NCBI GenBank assembly: GCA_037042915.1
Contig: CM073199.1
Span: 2,728,001 to 2,792,000, forward strand
Length of the DNA: 64,000 bases
Source: Auricularia sp. M13
Taxonomy: Eukaryota > Basidiomycota > Agaricomycetes > Auriculariales > Auriculariaceae
Direction: 5' to 3'
Position 1 is the stretch's first letter. Each line of letters opens with the position of its first letter. The notes under the pieces are model-generated. The model searched no databases. It worked only from the letters and a program-made list of their open reading frames with translations, and had not been told where the DNA came from. This document shows positions 45,303-57,121 of this stretch, in pieces. The position numbers were made by a program, and so were the translations under genes.

Positions 45303-47391
45303 TAGTCGCACCAAGGTGCGATACCCACGCGCGAGGTCCGGTCCGGGACTCGATCTCCAAGTTGTGCTGCCGCGGCGACGGCCAACTGGTGCACCGTCTG
45401 GCTCGACAGTGGGCCAGTCGCCATCGCAGGCCGGTCTGTGCGACAGGGGCTCGGTCGATGCTAGCGCCGCCCGTGCATCGGAGCAGTCTGCGTAGCTTTC
45501 CTTGACCAATATCCATGCTAGACTCTTGTCATAGGGTCAAGACGCAGGCTGCCAATTTTGGGTATCTATTTTGCTTGAGGAGAACGGCCTGCCGAGACAC
45601 GCTGCGGCCGCCGTCGCAAAGACTGCCGAATGTAAAGACACGGCTTCTCATGTCTCCGTGATGGTGATAAATGAGTATATCAGTACTCTCTATGGTTTTT
45701 GAGTAAGTTCACTCGGTTCTGGGACGATTTTCTGAAGCAGAGGACGCCGAGAGTCCCTGGCTTTAATCTGATAGTCTTACAAGCCGACATGCCCCAGGCG
45801 CCGCGTGCAAATGCGTTAAGACGCGTTCAAACTATATCATTGAATGATGACTAGTCTCATTATGAGCGGGAGCGTCTCCTGTGCCTGTGTGCGCCGCGAT
45901 GGGACGCCCATTCAATCTGAACAGGCGCGTCGCGGCTATGTAGATGCTGGGTTTCCGCGTACGAGCGCAACAGGTGCAAGCTCGAAGTCGTCGTTGATAA
46001 CCACGTACAAATACTAGTAGGCGTCGATCCGAGAGGCGAGAGAGCATTATTGACTGTACAGTACCGACATCCTGCTGCCATTCTTGCCTTCACAGCGCAT
46101 CTGAACTTGTTTACAGGAGGGCTATAGTCTAGACTACGATGTAATCTCAGCGAACACTTATTAATATGCAGGGAGTTCGCATGGTACTCATGGAAAAGCT
46201 CACATCTTGATGTCAAGTTCTTCGCCCTCCGGTCCATGGAAAATCAATGCATCAACGATATCATGCTCACCATACTATTAGAGTTATGCACAAGGATTTG
46301 TGCTCAATAATCGGGACAAATGGTCATTTACGCCTGGAGATTCAGAATCCTCAGCACGAGGTATGGGAGATCACTGATTTACAGCACTTAATGCCGACGG
46401 TCGGCGACGTTTGAGGTGGAGAAGGACACCTTAGATGTCGACAGTCGTGGTGAATCAACCCTGGGGATGTTCAAGAGCTGTCCGTCATGAGTCTCAAATC
46501 GGACTGGCCCCCGACCGAGCATCATGATCAGCACCGGAGCCGGATCACCGAAGCTGGCCAGTCAGGACTTCCATAGTGCTCGAACCCGCTCGACCGCCGC
46601 GCTCTCGCCTCTTTTGTCACCAACAGCTTCACCAACCCACCCGGGATGATTCTATTCGTGAACCCCGGTTCATAAGGTTTCATCGAGATCCGACTAGTCG
46701 ATCCGATGGCACCGAATCGCCGCGTTGTCCGCGGCCCTGGACACCGTCCTCTGCGCCATGAGATTAGCCAATTTACTCGGATTTAGTGCGTCGGGACGGT
46801 GTTCGGCCCCTCCCAGAGCTGCAAGCGCCGGTTTGCTCTGCATGAAGGCGACGACCCCTTTTCTTGCAGGTGAGAGGCGTTGAAATAAAGCAAACAACAT
46901 GGTAGAAGCCCAGTAGAAGCCTCAAGTCCGATTATGACGCACTGCTACAGCTGCTCTGAGGCCCACTTCGGAACTTTTCGGAACGGGTTCATGTCGACCC
47001 ACCCGATGAACCCTGGGATTCATGCATGAACCCGGGTTCATGAATAGAACAATCGGAGTTTGACACTCAGGATGGGAGGAAGTTTTGGTGGCCGAGAGGA
47101 AGTGACAATACATAAATTATAACGACCGCCTTAGGAGCTGTTGTTTTGGACGAGGGTCAGGTACCGGCTGAATTGGCGACCTGCTGCTGGTTCAAGTCCG
47201 GCTATAGTGTACCTTTTATACTTCATTCCCATCATGTAGATTTTTCTTCCTAGATTGTTCCTCAATTGTCATTATTATTTAAAAGGCATCTAATGAATCA
47301 TAGAAACTTTTGACTTTTTTTTTTCTTTCTTGGACTTGGTCTTAGATTCGTCTCGTCACTCACGCGGAGATCACGGCCGGTGATTAATATT
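45303..47391. other. No supported gene
   Basis: Several small palindromic words with tgaaccc/gggttca occur at 46640-46680 and 46985-47045. A B-box-like word (ggttcaagtcc) is at 47189 but no matching tRNA structure is found. Frames are short and domain-free. Confidence 0.35.
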
Positions 47392-48430
47392 CCCAGTGAG
47401 AATCGACAGGCGCGATTCCGAGCGAACCCGAGCCTGAGTTTCCATCTTTCGAGCGAAACCGCGCCTTTCCGAGCGCGCTCTGGAAGATCTGCGCCCGGAA
47501 TGAGCTTGTATGAGCATGCGGCTCGAATCGCTCGCCTCAAGGCGCAGCTCGACTCAAACTCCAAGTCGTACTCGACTCCGGCTGACCCATGCCGAGTCCG
47601 AGAAATAAATCCCGCGAACATGGCGCCATTTCCTCTCATTTTCCCAAGTCCGCACGAGTCGCCTTTCGAGCTCCGTAGTCTCTCTCTTTCTCTTCCCTTC
47701 GCCGCCCGCGCTCCATACGCTGCCGTACCACGCAGTCGATGTCAGAGCAGTCGACACCGTCTTGCAAGGTTAGTAGCCTTTCATCTTGCACGTAGCGGAC
47801 AAGCTAACATTTCACGACACCCAGCTTAGTCGTCGTGTTCGCCGGGTTAGCGCGGTCGCCGCGCGAGCATCGTCTTCAGGTAACGGTGCACCCTTTTACT
47901 TTCGCGTTCCACACTCTGACCAACGGCTCTATATTTTCTCCTACAGCGTGCGTGCGAGCCCGCCGTGCGCAGAATTCTTTCATGCGGTACGTCTGAGCCT
48001 TCGCGCCATGCCCCTGCTGATCACAACATTTTTCGTTTCCAGGTCGTATCAGCCTATGGGCCACAGGTACGTCGCCCGTGGGCCGCAGCGATGCACAGTT
48101 CCCCTCGCATGTACATCTCTCGGCCCTCGCTAGATATGCCCTGTATATACCTTCGAATGCAATTTGATATAGCCGTACAAATCATTTACCTTGACTCGGA
48201 TTGGCCAAGCAAACCGATTGAGCAACTGCAAAAGAAAGCCAATGGATGCACGCTATCACGACGAGCGTCGCTCGAATACGCTGCGGGGGGCTCGGAATGG
48301 CTCGTAGTTGCACCGTATCGCTCGTATCAACTCTCGATCTGGTAGCTAACCCGAGCGATCCCGAGCAAGTACGAGCTCGTGGAGCGCCGCTCGCCATCGC
48401 TCGGAATCGCGCATGTCGATTCTCACTGGG
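47392..48430. mobile_element. Inverted-repeat DNA element, 1039 bp, no transposase
   Basis: Left end cccagtgagaatcgacaggc continuing gcgattccgagcga; the right end at about 48393-48430 is its reverse complement with one mismatch in about 35 bases. Near both ends, words of the type gctcgaat, cgattccgag and gctcgga are frequent (subterminal repeats). The interior has only short frames and some intron-like signals. The target duplication is unclear. Confidence 0.7.
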
Positions 48431-51400
48431 GGTTATTGCTGCATCAACGCTCAATGACGTCGTGCAACCGGTCCGGGTCGGGCAACGGTTGTTCCCATGC
48501 ACTGTCTTCATGCACATTGGGCAACTCTTGAAGCTCTTATACGGCATGACTTTACCAGCGGCGCAGTCCATTCGCAACGAATGTAACATGTTTAAGCTTG
48601 ACGACGAACATACAAGGAGCGATGCGAACGCATAGCGCTTTGCGATTGAGACAAGCCAGCCGAATCTTATCGGCGCATCTAGCTGTGAAAGCGTTAGACT
48701 ATGGCACCATGACGCGCTCCGGGGAAAACTCACATATTATTTTGTTTCGGCAGGACGCTCAGCTCGACGGCGCCTCGGGCTCGCACTCCATCGGCGGGTA
48801 CTGCATTCATGTCTTAGTCATCTTGTCGACTGCTGCGAACGACCCTCAAGACGCGTACCCTGACGCCCCTGCGAAGTTGGTCACCTCCGGCCTGTGTCAT
48901 CGGCTGAAGCTGGACACGATGTCAGCAGTGCGCTCAAAGACTCGCCCTCAACATACCCTGGTAGGCGCTCTAGCCACCGACCGACGGACTGCATCCTCCG
49001 ACCCAGGAGCACACATTGGCGGGTACTGCGACATGCCAAATTCGCTCAGCGGTTCAGGATTGCAGATTGAGAGCGTACGCGGACACCCTCGACAACGGCC
49101 GTGCCGTCGGCGACGACCTTGACCTGCGAACCTCAATACCGAGCCACTAAGAAGCGATCGCACGTACGGTGACGGCAGGGACTCCGCCGACGACTGCGAC
49201 TACCTGACGTTTCACCATGGGGGGGTACTGTCGTCGTGGTCAGTCGTTCATACAGGTCATGTTACAACATCGCTTACACGGACGCCGTTCTCATCCGTGT
49301 CCTGCAACAACAGATCAGCGAGGATACAGACTCAAGAGGCGGGTCTGTAAGTTTCGCACGTCAACATGAGGGGATACGGCTGTCCCCCCCGGCCGCGCAG
49401 ACATGGGAGGGTACTGCGCGTCGCTGTCAGCACAGATCGAGCGAGCAAGATATGTCCACGAACTCTGACGCCGCGCAACTGAACACCTTCACCCTGAGAG
49501 CAGCGGTGAGCTGCCGTACGCTGAGACGTAAGGGGAATGGGCATGCCTGGACGGGCTTGCCAATGGGGTTATACTGATAGCGATCCAACATTAGCCGAGC
49601 GTTGCGATGAGCGTAGTCCTGCCAAACTTACGCGGACTCCGCGGACAAAAGTCGTGGGGGGGATGGAGTAGATAGAATGGACCTCGGGCACAGGCACTGC
49701 GAGCGCGGTTGATCAGCCTCAAGGCGACCGCCTCCTTCGGCGAGTTGTCACGCACATGCGAGGGCGGCGGCGGCGGCAAGAACAAGGACGATGCAACGAA
49801 CGGTGACGCGCATTATTTTGGATTGGATGGGCTACGCGTTTGGGGGAGAGGAGAGAAATGAGAGGTTGTCCGACGACGATGAGCACTGCGCTCGAAAGCA
49901 TTTATGGGGCAGGCGAGTGAATCAGTCAGTATTCAGCCACCTTTCACTATCTTCCTTGATTTGGGGGTGCCAATACCGCTTGTAGTTTGACCCTGAATCT
50001 TGCAGAAGCCTCCTGGTGAATGTTACACAGCGCTTCGACCTGTCCAAGTTTCCTCGAGCATTCAGTACCTGCTACGATGGGGAGGGCGCATTTCTGGAGT
50101 TCACCATATCCTCCCTTTCATGTATATCATGCTGATCATGACTGATCTGAGTTGGTTTGAGGGTTTTCCCATTTGCGTGTTTGGCCATGGGACCTCGTCA
50201 ATTCGGACCCTGACAACCCAAATGGGGCAACCCGGTACCAAATGAATTGTGTTTCAAATACTCAAAGAGTAGGATACAATGAGTGCAATAGTATCGACTA
50301 AATGCACTCTATCTTATGAATGTCTGGGGTAGACCTTACCGGTGAGGAATTACTCTTTCAGTCTGAGTCCGGAGCAGTGTTGGAGGCGGTAGGCTTACTA
50401 TATATGGCAATACGCCGGTGTTACATAAGCGGCCTTCCTCGCCAGGGCTGGTCGGGCGTATCCTATTTGGATTGCGAAAAGAAGGCGTGAGAAGAGTGGC
50501 GTTCGAGACTGGGCCCTGGAGCATTCCGCGGAGAACAACCATTGACAGCCTCGCAAGCGTCATCCCTGAGGTCACGTCACTACACCGCTACACGGGAGGC
50601 TTCGCTGACAGACGTCCGGCGTGGCTTGTCGGGAGGATTCCGGCAAGTTGTCCGGACGTCATGACAGCGACGTCTGCACCGATAGTGCTCTGCAAAACAG
50701 GGGCAGCTCTCCAGACGTTCGATTTCGGACGGCTGTCAGGTGGGGCGTCCGTGTCCTTGGGACATCGGCGGCAGGTCTGCAATCCAGCAGCACGTTGTCT
50801 GGGCTTGGCTTGTTCTCGTATATCCCTTACGGACCGCTCTGCTCAATTCCATGGATGACGACAAGAAAACAATTTTATTGCGATGGCACAAGACACGATT
50901 ATGGTGAATACAGCCGATCAGAGCGCCATACGACGAGGCGAGATGGCCAGCTGAGGGCAAGCGTGCTAAAACTCCGACATCATGCCACACTTTCTGGATG
51001 GACAACAACGAGTTAATACTCTGAGAACTCCGCGGCTGGTCGGCGACAGGGATCCCTCTAATGTTTCACGCGGTCGGCGCGGGTTCTGAACACGTCGATA
51101 CGGCGTGCACACGACCGCTTGCTGCGTTGCGTCGGCAGGGGGTTGGGCTTGGTCGCTGCTGCGGGGAGGTGGAGTCGCTGGCGCTGTAGGGGAGCAGGCG
51201 GCGGTGCGGCGGGCGTCGTGGGTGTTGCAGACGGTGAAGTACGACGTTGCCGCATCGGACGCGCCATGGGCCCAGAGCGAACCACGCGGACCTGGATGCT
51301 GTCGGCACTGAGCTGATGACAGACAAGACAAACCTCAGGTACGATGTTGTCGCCGGCAGTGCGCTTCGGCCGCTTCGCATTGCCAGCCTCTTCTTCTGCG

Positions 51401-51460
51401 TCTGAACGATCTAGGAGAACGATATGAGGAACACATGCAAACTTTGAAGATACTCAACTG
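48431..51460. other. Accessory stretch without a supported gene
   Basis: A GGCGGGTACTGC-type word recurs near 48793, 49018, 49217 and 49405, each about 190-225 bp apart, suggesting a badly decayed tandem array. A plus-strand frame at 50418-50858 and others have no domain. Nothing else is recognised. Confidence 0.3.
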
Positions 51461-51584
51461 GATGTACGACGCTTGCTCCCACGTCGAATGGCTAGCTCGG
51501 TGAATCCGTCATCGTCTTCATCGTGTTCGTCGCGGCGCCGGTCCCAGTCGTCTTGAGAGCCAGTCTGATATTCTTCATCATCCT

Positions 51585-52603
51585 GGTCGTATTCATCATT
51601 GCCGCGTTCGAGTTGGATGCGATGATCGCGGGTCGCGGGCGTCGGTCCATCCTTTGTATGGGGAGTGCGAGGCAAGTGCGAGGAGCTCGCGCCGCGGCCG
51701 TCTGCTTCTGTTCCGCTGCCGCGCCGTCCCGTACCGGCATCGTCGTCGTCCCGCGCGTCGGGGCCGCCTCCCCCTGCGCGCTCGTCGTCTGCTGCCTGCG
51801 CGCCGCTCACGTCCGCGCCGTCACCACCGGCCCTTCTCCGTCACCCGCGTCGGCCGAGGACACCCCCGCCCGGGGTGTACGAGCGTCCGGCCCAGCGCGA
51901 GCGCCGTCAGGCGTGGGACAACGCGTTCGCCGACGGTCTTATCGACCGCCATGGGGTTCCGACGTCGGTGAGTGTTTCTTTCCATTTCTGCTGTTCGAGG
52001 GGTGTTGACATTCGGTAGCCGTGCAGCCGGTGCGTGGACCGCGAGGACAAGTGCCTTCCGGCGCAAGGGCTGGCGGCGTGCCTCGAATGCTCGCGCCGGA
52101 AGGTGAAGTGTTCGTGGAAGGACCTGCGCGCGCCGCTCGGGTTCGGGACAAAGACGGGAATGGGTTCCAAGGCGCCGGCGTCGGGCACGCGCGCGCCGCC
52201 GTCTCGTTCCCGCGCCGCATCCGTCACGTCCCAGGCGCCCGCTTCGTTGTCGTCCCGCGCGTCTCGGTCCCGGGCCGCGAAGGAGAGCTTGCCGGCGTTG
52301 CCCATCGAGGCGCCGGGTGTCGCAGGTGCCGCTGCCGCACCCGTCCTGCACCCCGATTTCGTGGCGCAGCTTGCGGCGGCGTGGTCCATGGTCGCCGGGG
52401 GTGCAGCGCCGGCTGCTGGGCAGCCGGTGACGGTGCCGCTGCGCTCAGCGATGCGCCGAGGCACTCGCTTCGCGGCGGATACTGCCGTGCGACCATCGCG
52501 CTCGTCGGTGACACCTGGGGCTGCCTCCTCGCGCGCGTCCGCACCACCTGAGTCGGGTCCGGAGGAGGAGGAGGAGGTGGAGGATGCGATGGATTTGGAT
52601 TAG
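51585..52603 (+). CDS. Protein with central Zn2Cys6-like cluster, at least two exons
   Basis: Exon 2 (52019-52603) joins the upstream exon (ending 51967) in phase across a 51-bp GT...AG intron. Before the junction is RERRQAWDNAFADGLIDRHG; right after it, CSRCVDREDKC, eight residues and CLECSRRKVKC form CX2CX6C twice, the spacing of fungal binuclear zinc clusters. The C-terminal 150 residues are Ala/Ser/Pro rich, ending in an acidic tail (GPEEEEEVEDAMDLD). The upstream frame is open from about 51626 but has no ATG, so the true start lies in an exon further left or the 5' end is lost. DNA binding is suggested by the cluster; a target is unknown. Compare the gene at 38991-40252. Confidence 0.6.
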
Positions 52604-53594
52604 GGGCTCGGCGCCGTGGTCCTGTACTTAGTTTTCTTGTCGCAAAGGGCGCGTGTACAGAATATAAATAGCTTTCTTGGACTTGTGACCGAGGTGGGAG
52701 TCCGAACCAGCATAAAACCAAACGGGGCTCCTTCCTGCGGGTCCGAGGTTCGGTTCCGACCGCCAGCGCATCCATCCTGGTTGGGTTCCATCCAATGTAC
52801 GCCTCCTGCGGCCGAATCCAGTGTCCGAGGGTCATTGGATTCCAGTCCTGTACCGTGTCCTGTTGGTCTGCGCACCGACCCATAAAGCATAAGGGAGATA
52901 AGGAACGTGTGGAAGTCGCCCTCGGCGGCTATGATTCGCGCAGCGAGCGAAGTTACTGGTCGTGGGAGCCTCGGGGCGAGCTCAGAGCATCGTTAAGCGT
53001 CGTACGCGTCGTTCAGCCAGCGGCCGGTGGTTCGTGAGGTCCTCGGGGCGAGGGTATGCATATCTCGGGCGTTGCGGCGTGTGCATCCAGTCCATCCGGA
53101 TCACAGCTGAGGCCCCATCTGCCGATGGCGTGCGAGAGGGGAGGTGTAACAGCTGTGACTTGAGCGCGCAAGTCCAGACAACCGGGGTGGGATTTTGGGC
53201 GTGGGCGAGTGTCTCGGTTTACTCGCCGAGGTAGAGGGTGCGGAGGAGGTGCTGCACCAGGGGTCGCCGAGGGCAGGATCGGGGTATCCCGCGCGACCGT
53301 GTGGAGGGGCTGTGCCAAGGGCTTGGTCATGCGCTGCGGCCGATGGTGTGGCCATGGAGATAGGGCCTTGGCAGCGTACGCCTCGCTTCTCGGTGTGGGT
53401 GGCGACTCCGAGGGGGAAGGATGCAGGTGCCAATAGACCTCGGCTGGTGCACAGCGGCTAGCTGATGGCGAGGCCGGCCTGCTGAGGTCTTCGGCGTGAC
53501 ACACGGGCGATAGTAGTCGGAAGGACGTCGCGGCCATGTGGGGGAGAAGAAGAGGGGTGAGCGTCGGTCGAAAGGGAGTGAAGGTTTGGTCTTA
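52604..53594. other. 3' flank, no supported gene
   Basis: Begins with the likely 3' untranslated part of the preceding gene. GC-rich frames on both strands are low-complexity and overlapping. Nothing regulatory is recognised. Confidence 0.35.
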
Positions 53595-54440
53595 TGTCAC
53601 GGCAGAGCGCTCATCACTCGCCGAGACCGACGCCCAAAGGAGGAGAGAGGGACGAGGAAGAACGGACAAGCGTTACAATTGACCAGACCAAACCTAGGGT
53701 ACATGCATCTACACCCCACAACCTATATACCCATCCCCCAAGGGCCGCTGATCCGGCCCAGAGTGATCCCGGAGCTAATGGACACACCTCTCGTCACCGC
53801 CCATGGCGCCGACTCCCCGCCAAACCTCCAGTCGAGCACGGTCTGAGGCGGGGCTAAGGTGCCGAGATATACCATACACACCGAGGACACGGACCGAGGA
53901 GGAGGGCGTTACACGGGCGCATGGGGACGGCGCCGAGCTGCTGAGAGCCAAAGCCGAGAGTCCGAGGGTGTAGCCAAGCTTGTACCAGGCGATAGTAGCC
54001 TCAATACTATCCGTCCGAGAGGTAGCGCGCCAGTGGGAAGTCCAATAGAGGCGTTCCTGAGCCCCCCGGGGGCTGCACAGGGTGACCAGCCGAGCCCGTC
54101 CGAGGTCCGAAGATGGGCCTAGAGTCTGTCCCGAGCGTCACAGCACCCGTACCTGATGCATACAGCGAGGTGAGAGCTGCCGAACCATGGTCTGAGGGTA
54201 GGAAACCTCCACCAAGCCGAATTGGGGTATGCGCCAAGGTCGTCTCACCCCATAGACCGATAGAGAGCGGCGCGTAGATCATATCCCGAGTCGTTCAGCC
54301 CGAGGTCTTCAACCCTGGCCGAGTCTCAGTCTGAGGGTAAACAGTACGCCGACTGTATGCAGCAGCGACCGAACGCTCGGCGAAGCGGCGTAAAACCCGC
54401 GGACAAACGGACAGAGCTTGCGGAGACCGTGAAGACCGCA
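53595..54440 (+). mobile_element. LTR copy 2, truncated at its 3' side
   Basis: Starts tgtcacggcagagc like the LTR at 28299 and matches it, with many substitutions, for example ttgaccagaccaaacctagg and acaacctatatacccatccc. Similarity ends near accgtgaagaccgcaaca (54440), so the last about 250 bp, including the TATA part, are missing. The two copies are clearly older than the MITE pair. Distance and lack of pol genes argue against the two LTRs belonging to one element. Confidence 0.75.
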
Positions 54441-54711
54441 ACAGATTGTCAGCCATCGCCGCAACCGTAAAAGAGGCCTGATGGAGTATCTCGTTTGATG
54501 GGAAGGTTACGGACCCTCGCACAATGAATGGTTGTCCGCGCAAGAACGGCGAAATGCTCCCGCCAGGTTGCTCGATTACCGGCGTGCCCACAACCTTTAA
54601 ACCTCTAGTTGTCGCTTGGCCCGCGAGCGATGACGGAATCACCGTCCTTACCCGGTCACTAGATATTCCACGTTTATTTTAATTTCCGATTCTCCTTCAT
54701 TCCTCTTTCCC
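54441..54711. other. Upstream region of the next gene
   Basis: Unique sequence between the truncated LTR and the ATG at 54712. Just before the ATG the strand is pyrimidine-rich (ctccttcattcctctttccc), as often found before fungal start codons. No TATA word is obvious. Confidence 0.35.
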
Positions 54712-55251
54712 ATGACGAACCCTTTCGAACCGCTCTACTCGCTGGTCACCATCGCCATTTCACGCTACGGGCGGCTCTATGCTACTCCGCCGGGAGCTGG
54801 CGGGCCTGCCGTCAGGACTGAGCCCGCGGCCAGGGACCACTCCGCTTTCGCAGTCGAGGACTCGCCTCCAGCCTTCAGGCGCACTGACTGGCACAAGCTG
54901 GCTCTGGAGAGCGAGATGATGGCGTTCCCCGCACCCTGGGATGATTCCTTCGCCCCGTTCGAATACAGGCTGCTGTACACCATCGTGTGGGTCACGCACG
55001 ACATGAAAATCTACCTGGGACGGAACTGCCACGTGCCGACTATACCTCCTCCGCCGGTGAATGAGGGCAACTCGACTTGTCTCTGTCGGAGCGCGGCTAC
55101 AGGCCTGTACAAGGAGCAGTACGACACCTTCACGACCGCGGCGCAATTCCATCCCACCCAGACACGGACCGTGCCTTCCACGCGCCGTTCGTGCCCGACC
55201 TCCTCTCGGGCGCAGGGCCATGCGCCACGCGTAACAAACCGGGGTTCCTGA
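54712..55251 (+). CDS. Hypothetical protein
   Basis: A 179-codon frame from an ATG after a C/T-rich leader. The first about 130 residues look like a folded protein (NPFEPLYSLVTIAISRYGRL ... WHKLALESEMMAFPAPWDDS ... LLYTIVWVTHDMKIYLG). After about residue 130 the sequence turns Thr/Ser/Arg rich while another frame reads more naturally (GYRPVQGAVRHLH), so a frame change or intron near 55080-55130 is possible. It may be the 5' part of the gene whose exons follow at 55592. Family unknown. Confidence 0.45.
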   Translation: MTNPFEPLYSLVTIAISRYGRLYATPPGAGGPAVRTEPAARDHSAFAVEDSPPAFRRTDWHKLALESEMMAFPAPWDDSFAPFEYRLLYTIVWVTHDMKIYLGRNCHVPTIPPPPVNEGNSTCLCRSAATGLYKEQYDTFTTAAQFHPTQTRTVPSTRRSCPTSSRAQGHAPRVTNRGS

Positions 55252-55591
55252 TGCAATGGGACCCACTACAGTGTTGGCCCACTCCTTGATACAGCACCAC
55301 TCCTTGATACATTTGACATTTCCTCCTTCATATTGTCCATCCTGACTCAATAATAAATACTATAATTGTATATACAGTATTGTGCATATCCATGAATATA
55401 ATTACGATTTTAGGATGTGTTGTGGGTGAGATGGCTACACGGTGAGACAGGTGCCGTTGCCAAGCGGAGTGCCATGTCGGCCGACCCCAAATCTCCAACC
55501 TCTCCCTGTGTGACATCTGACTTCCCCTACTCAAATCATTGCTCTAGCCATATAGACAAGAGCTATATCTGATACTTTAACCCATTTACAG
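55252..55591. other. AT-rich, no supported gene
   Basis: Contains a short tandem duplication (cactccttgatacagcac) near 55280-55310. Mostly AT-rich and non-coding. Could be an intron or intergenic DNA between the flanking frames. Confidence 0.35.
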
Positions 55592-56109
55592 CGGTAAAAG
55601 GGGTGCAATTGCCAAGAAAATGTCATTGGTCAAAGTGTATCAAGGACCGGTAAGTGCCGTTTTGACACCTCATACTGAACAATTTACCACAACTGCAGAA
55701 CTCGTCCCTTGGCTCTGGCTATTTTTTCCATAGACCACAAGAAGGTCTAGTTGGATGCTACAAAAACTCAGATGAAGGGGAAGCAATTTACCGGAGAAAA
55801 AGACCCAGTGCAGAAAAGTGTATCACGGAGTGGGCCGACACTGTATGGCTCAAAGAGGCCGACAACGACTACTACGTATGGGACGCCGAGTTCAGAAACC
55901 ACGTCGAGTTCACCGAGTCCACCGACTTCATTGTCGCGCGCGCGCTCAACATGCGTCGCGCTAACATCAGCCCCATCCAGTTCACTAGCCGTTCCCAGGA
56001 CGAGATGCATCGTCGCTGGGCGATCTATGTGTCACAGATCCTCGAGAGGTGGGGGCGCATGATCGAGCGACTCGTTGCGCAAGGGATGGCGGGACCTTCC
56101 CATCACTGA
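55592..56109 (+). CDS. Hypothetical protein, two visible exons, probably 3' part of a gene
   Basis: An exon ending at 55649 (AIAKKMSLVKVYQGP) joins 55699-56109 in frame over a 49-bp GT...AG intron. The joined sequence continues with SGYFFHRPQEGLVGCYKNSD and WADTVWLKEADNDYYVWDAE and ends WGRMIERLVAQGMAGPSHH. It is hydrophilic, with many aromatic residues and a C-terminal helix. A possible 3' splice site (tttacag at 55585-55591) before the first exon suggests more exons upstream, perhaps the frame at 54712. The first ATG in frame is at 55620. A MITE begins 46 bp after the stop. No family recognised. Confidence 0.5.
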
Positions 56110-56155
56110 CCTTTTCGAGTTTGCATCAGCGATCATGGACTTACCGATTTGAGTA

Positions 56156-56564
56156 CAGTCAAACCTGTCTTAACCCATACCTCTTGGTTCCAGTCCGGGA
56201 GTATGGGTTATCATGGAGTATGGGATGCAGCAGAGGCATCACTTGTTATGTGAGGCGGGCACTCGTCTCTGGAAGTCATGAGACAGGGCAGTCTCAGCAC
56301 ATAATCGCACTGTCTGCCACCGAAACCATTTCCTGTACCCATTTCTGCGTGTTAAAAGACATTTTGAGATGTCAAGAATGGATTTCAGAGCATCAGACTG
56401 GTTCCGGAAGTACCCTTAGCCAGAAAATGCTTCGGACACCATGGCCTATGGGATATCATGGACTTCTGGGTTTTATAATGGAACCGAGGTGGTGGACAGG
56501 AAAATCTCATGGGATAGTAGCGAGTATGGGTTAGAACAGGTATGGGTTAGGACAGGTTTGACTG
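56156..56564. mobile_element. TA-flanked pogo/Fot1-like MITE, 409 bp
   Basis: Left end cagtcaaacctgtcttaacc, right end ggttaggacaggtttgactg, with TA on both sides. The terminal repeat (about 25 bp, continuing to cccatac) and TA duplication fit Tc1/mariner-pogo elements. Further GTATGGG words inside add subterminal repeats. No transposase frame. Confidence 0.85.
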
Positions 56565-57120
56565 TACCCTCTGCCGTAAGCCCCACAGGAGAAGCTGATG
56601 GGTTCGAACATGGGCCAAAGGCGTACAAACACAACGCGTCCCTCTCCCCCGCCTCACTCCAGCCTCGCAGCGCGCCGCTCCGGTTCTCTGCTTGTCGCGC
56701 TCTCTCGATGGGCAGCCCCATTGCTGTGGCGTACTCCGCCCCCGCCCCGGTGTATATTATTTGCGCGACCCAACCGCGTGGAGCTTGGCAGTGCTTTGGT
56801 GCTGCTCACCTCGTCTTCCCCCCCGTCCCGCCCCTACCCCAGTGTATTCACATTCCTGATAGAGACTTTCAGTCCCTATTCCTGTACATAAACCCATACG
56901 CCCCTTGCTCGTCCCACATTATTATTTTATTTTATTTTCCCTTGCCCCCAGTGAACCTTCAGCCACAATGAAAATATCGGTTGGTGAAAACTGTTTGATT
57001 TAGGTCTTCACTGTCTGAAGAGTAAGTACAAGAATTGTACTGTGCATCCCCTTGGATAAAATACAGGGACTTGGGCTTGACTTCGCCGCTTCAAGACACC
57101 AAGCTGAGTGATCCGGGTTT
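56565..57120. other. No supported gene
   Basis: C-rich then AT-rich sequence. A phrase with 3'-splice-site character (ccgggttttcag) ends at 57121, just before the following gene's recognisable exon. Earlier exons of that gene may lie here but cannot be identified. Confidence 0.35.
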
Positions 57121-57121
57121 T

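Noticed and set aside
47189-47199. B-box word ggttcaagtcc
   Set aside because: The upstream sequence gives only a poor A box and no cloverleaf.
51454-51810. Acidic minus-strand frame (NDEYDQDDEEYQ, DEHDEDDDGF)
   Set aside because: It overlaps the 5' exon of the plus-strand zinc-cluster gene, has no ATG and no splice partner; the plus-strand model is supported by the in-phase intron and the Cys pattern. A real antisense gene is not fully excluded.
53013-53537. Frames of 90-174 codons on both strands
   Set aside because: Pro/Ser/Arg-rich, overlapping on opposite strands, no splice sites or motifs.
28299-54440. The two LTR copies as ends of one retroelement
   Set aside because: They are about 25 kb apart, differ at many positions, the second is truncated, and the DNA between them holds other elements and genes but no gag or pol.
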